From Paucimonas lemoignei (lineage in GTDB: Bacteria > Pseudomonadota > Gammaproteobacteria > Burkholderiales > Burkholderiaceae_D): a stretch of DNA of 64,000 nucleotides. The stretch spans positions 186,001-250,000 of the forward strand of contig NZ_SLZQ01000001.1 in assembly GCF_004342585.1 (NCBI RefSeq), given 5' to 3'. Both the position numbers and the translations under genes were made by a program. A model generated the notes under the pieces. That model was not told the DNA's origin, ran no database searches, and saw only the letters and a program-made list of their open reading frames with translations. Of the stretch, positions 63,901 through 64,000 are shown piece by piece; within the stretch, counting starts at the first letter, position 1; the number at the start of each line of letters is the position of its first letter.

Positions 63901-64000
63901 GACATGTAAATCAGGCCGTCCAGGCCCTTCATGTTCTGCTCGATGATCTGCGTCACCGAATCCTCGACGACCTTGGCGGATGCGCCCGGATAGGTGGCGT
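60984..64000 (-). CDS. AcrB/MexB-type RND multidrug pump, 5' end outside window
   Basis: HAE1-family proton-driven drug exporter. The frame is open to the window edge; upstream of the first in-window methionine-like codon the translation is [20 protein letters not shown], matching the AcrB porter region, so only about 40 N-terminal residues are missing. TM4 has [20 protein letters not shown] (proton-relay Asp pair) and TM10 has [21 protein letters not shown] with the relay lysine, as in canonical AcrB. The ending VQRLFKRKQ is usual. It is followed at once by the channel and tetR genes; the adaptor gene should lie just beyond 64000. Likely substrates are hydrophobic drugs. Confidence 0.96.
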   Translation of the reverse strand, partial: ATYPGASAKVVEDSVTQIIEQNMKGLDGLIYMSANSSASGTAQITLTFDNSINPDIAQVQVQNKLQLAMPLLPQEVQRQGVNVTKSRTGFLQVVGFVSEDGSMTKDDISDYVVSNLVDPLSRVPGVGNVQVFGAKYAMRIWIDPNKLDTYKLATSEVISAIQSQNAQVAVGQLGGTPSIQGQQLNATVTAQDRLKTPEQFRNIVVRSNADGSVLRLGDIARVELGAENYDFLTHYNGKPATGVAISLATGANALDTAAGVQTRLNELKEFFPHGLTFVTPYDTTPFVKVSIEGVIHTLIEAIVLVFLVMYLFLQNFRATLIPTIAVPVVLLGTFGVLAALGFSINMLTMFAMVLAIGLLVDDAIVVVENVERIMSEEGLSPLEAARKSMDQITGALVGIGLVLSAVFVPMAFLGGSTGIIYRQFTATIVSAMGLSVLVAIVLTPALCATMLKPVSKGHHYKETGFFGWFNRNFDRTSTNYQRGVRGILGRGKRFMAIFVAMAAVMVFMFLRLPSSFLPPEDQGILFAMVQTPVGATQERTMESIRKIEHHFLENEKEVVESVFSVQGFSFAGTGQNNGIAFVKLKDWSERKSADKSVDAVAGRAMGAFSQIKDAMAFAFAPPAMPELGTAAGFSFFLKDNANQGHEALLAARNQLLGSAGQSQLLAKVRPNGQEDTPQFRIEIDTEKASALGLSLASINSTLGTAWGGQYIDDFVDRGRVKRVYMQSDAKFRMTPEDFKLWSVRNTKGEMVPFTAFATSKWEYGSPRLERYNGVPAMEIQGEAAPGISSGDAMNEVERLAAQLPPGFGIEWTALSYQERQAGSQTTVLYTLSVLIVFLCLAALYESWSVPTAVLLVAPLGVLGAVIANTLGGMPRDVYFQVAMLTTVGLSSKNAILIVEFAKANLEHGMNLVDATMHAVRDRLRPIVMTSLAFGLGVLPLAIASGAGSGAQRAIGTGVLGGMIAGTVLGLFFVPLFFVVVQRLFKRKQSPASSAGMAEGVTSHE

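Noticed and set aside
1-64000. Mobile elements, prophage, toxin-antitoxin or defence islands, CRISPR arrays
   Set aside because: No transposase, integrase or repeat-spacer pattern was seen. The tRNA genes have no adjacent integrase or duplicated 3' ends. Genes are intact housekeeping types with similar codon use throughout.

Overview
The window is ordinary chromosomal backbone of a betaproteobacterium, most likely Oxalobacteraceae (Herminiimonas/Janthinobacterium/Herbaspirillum-like). This rests on gene content and order: alr-radA-thiD, an hpnCDE squalene block, the run tig-clpP-clpX-lon-hupB-tRNA(Val)-tRNA(Asp)-ppiD, a large single-chain purL, and a methanolan-type eps export block. I see no phage, insertion sequence, integrase or CRISPR array. 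The first and last genes are cut by the window edges.

Layout. 1-3131: alanine racemase (3' part), RadA and ThiD. 3118-6216 (minus): HpnC-HpnD-HpnE, making squalene from farnesyl diphosphate. 6422-10695: an RND adaptor and pump without an outer-membrane channel. 10831-11030: a folded RNA candidate and tRNA-Leu(UAG). 11061-20061: protein quality control (trigger factor, ClpP, ClpX, Lon, HU, two tRNAs, PpiD). 20224-25458: SelU, TesA and an orphan YbbA-type ATPase, then NAD(P)HX repair and a DadA-type dehydrogenase. 25818-29828: purL. 29974-30429: a hemerythrin-like protein behind a 26-bp perfect palindrome. 30708-34364 (minus): an overlapping operon selO-msrB-yciB-bolA followed by a parvulin. 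34740-39838: a five-gene LIV-type ABC importer. 39847-40644: ferredoxin-NADP reductase. 40769-45363 (minus): the stress operon prkA-yeaH-spoVR. 45528-48550 (minus): an unknown membrane protein and a GAF-GGDEF diguanylate cyclase. 48879-54579: epsL-epsD-epsE-epsF-epsG. 54833-64000 (minus): a Pat-like acetyltransferase, NDH-2, a TetR regulator, an outer-membrane channel and an AcrB-type pump running off the window.

How the parts may connect. Peptidyl-prolyl isomerases of several families (trigger factor, PpiD, a periplasmic parvulin, EpsD) lie near cytosolic proteases. Redox and stress functions cluster around SelO-MsrB and PrkA-YeaH-SpoVR. The diguanylate cyclase is divergent from the eps genes across one 0.3-kb control region, which suggests, without proving, c-di-GMP input to polysaccharide export.

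No clearly new multi-gene system stands out. The best leads are: (1) a LIV-type importer in which the LivF Walker A lysine is Arg and the LivG signature glycine is Ala, two changes that meet in the same composite ATP site; (2) an EpsG tyrosine-kinase homologue with a broken P-loop, ending an eps block that lacks exosortase and glycosyltransferases here; (3) the hemerythrin promoter palindrome, 13 bp of which recurs upstream of the eps promoter; (4) a structured RNA candidate before tRNA-Leu; (5) a Pat-like protein that keeps the acyl-CoA-synthetase histidine; (6) an unrecognised membrane protein with a C-terminal four-cysteine motif.
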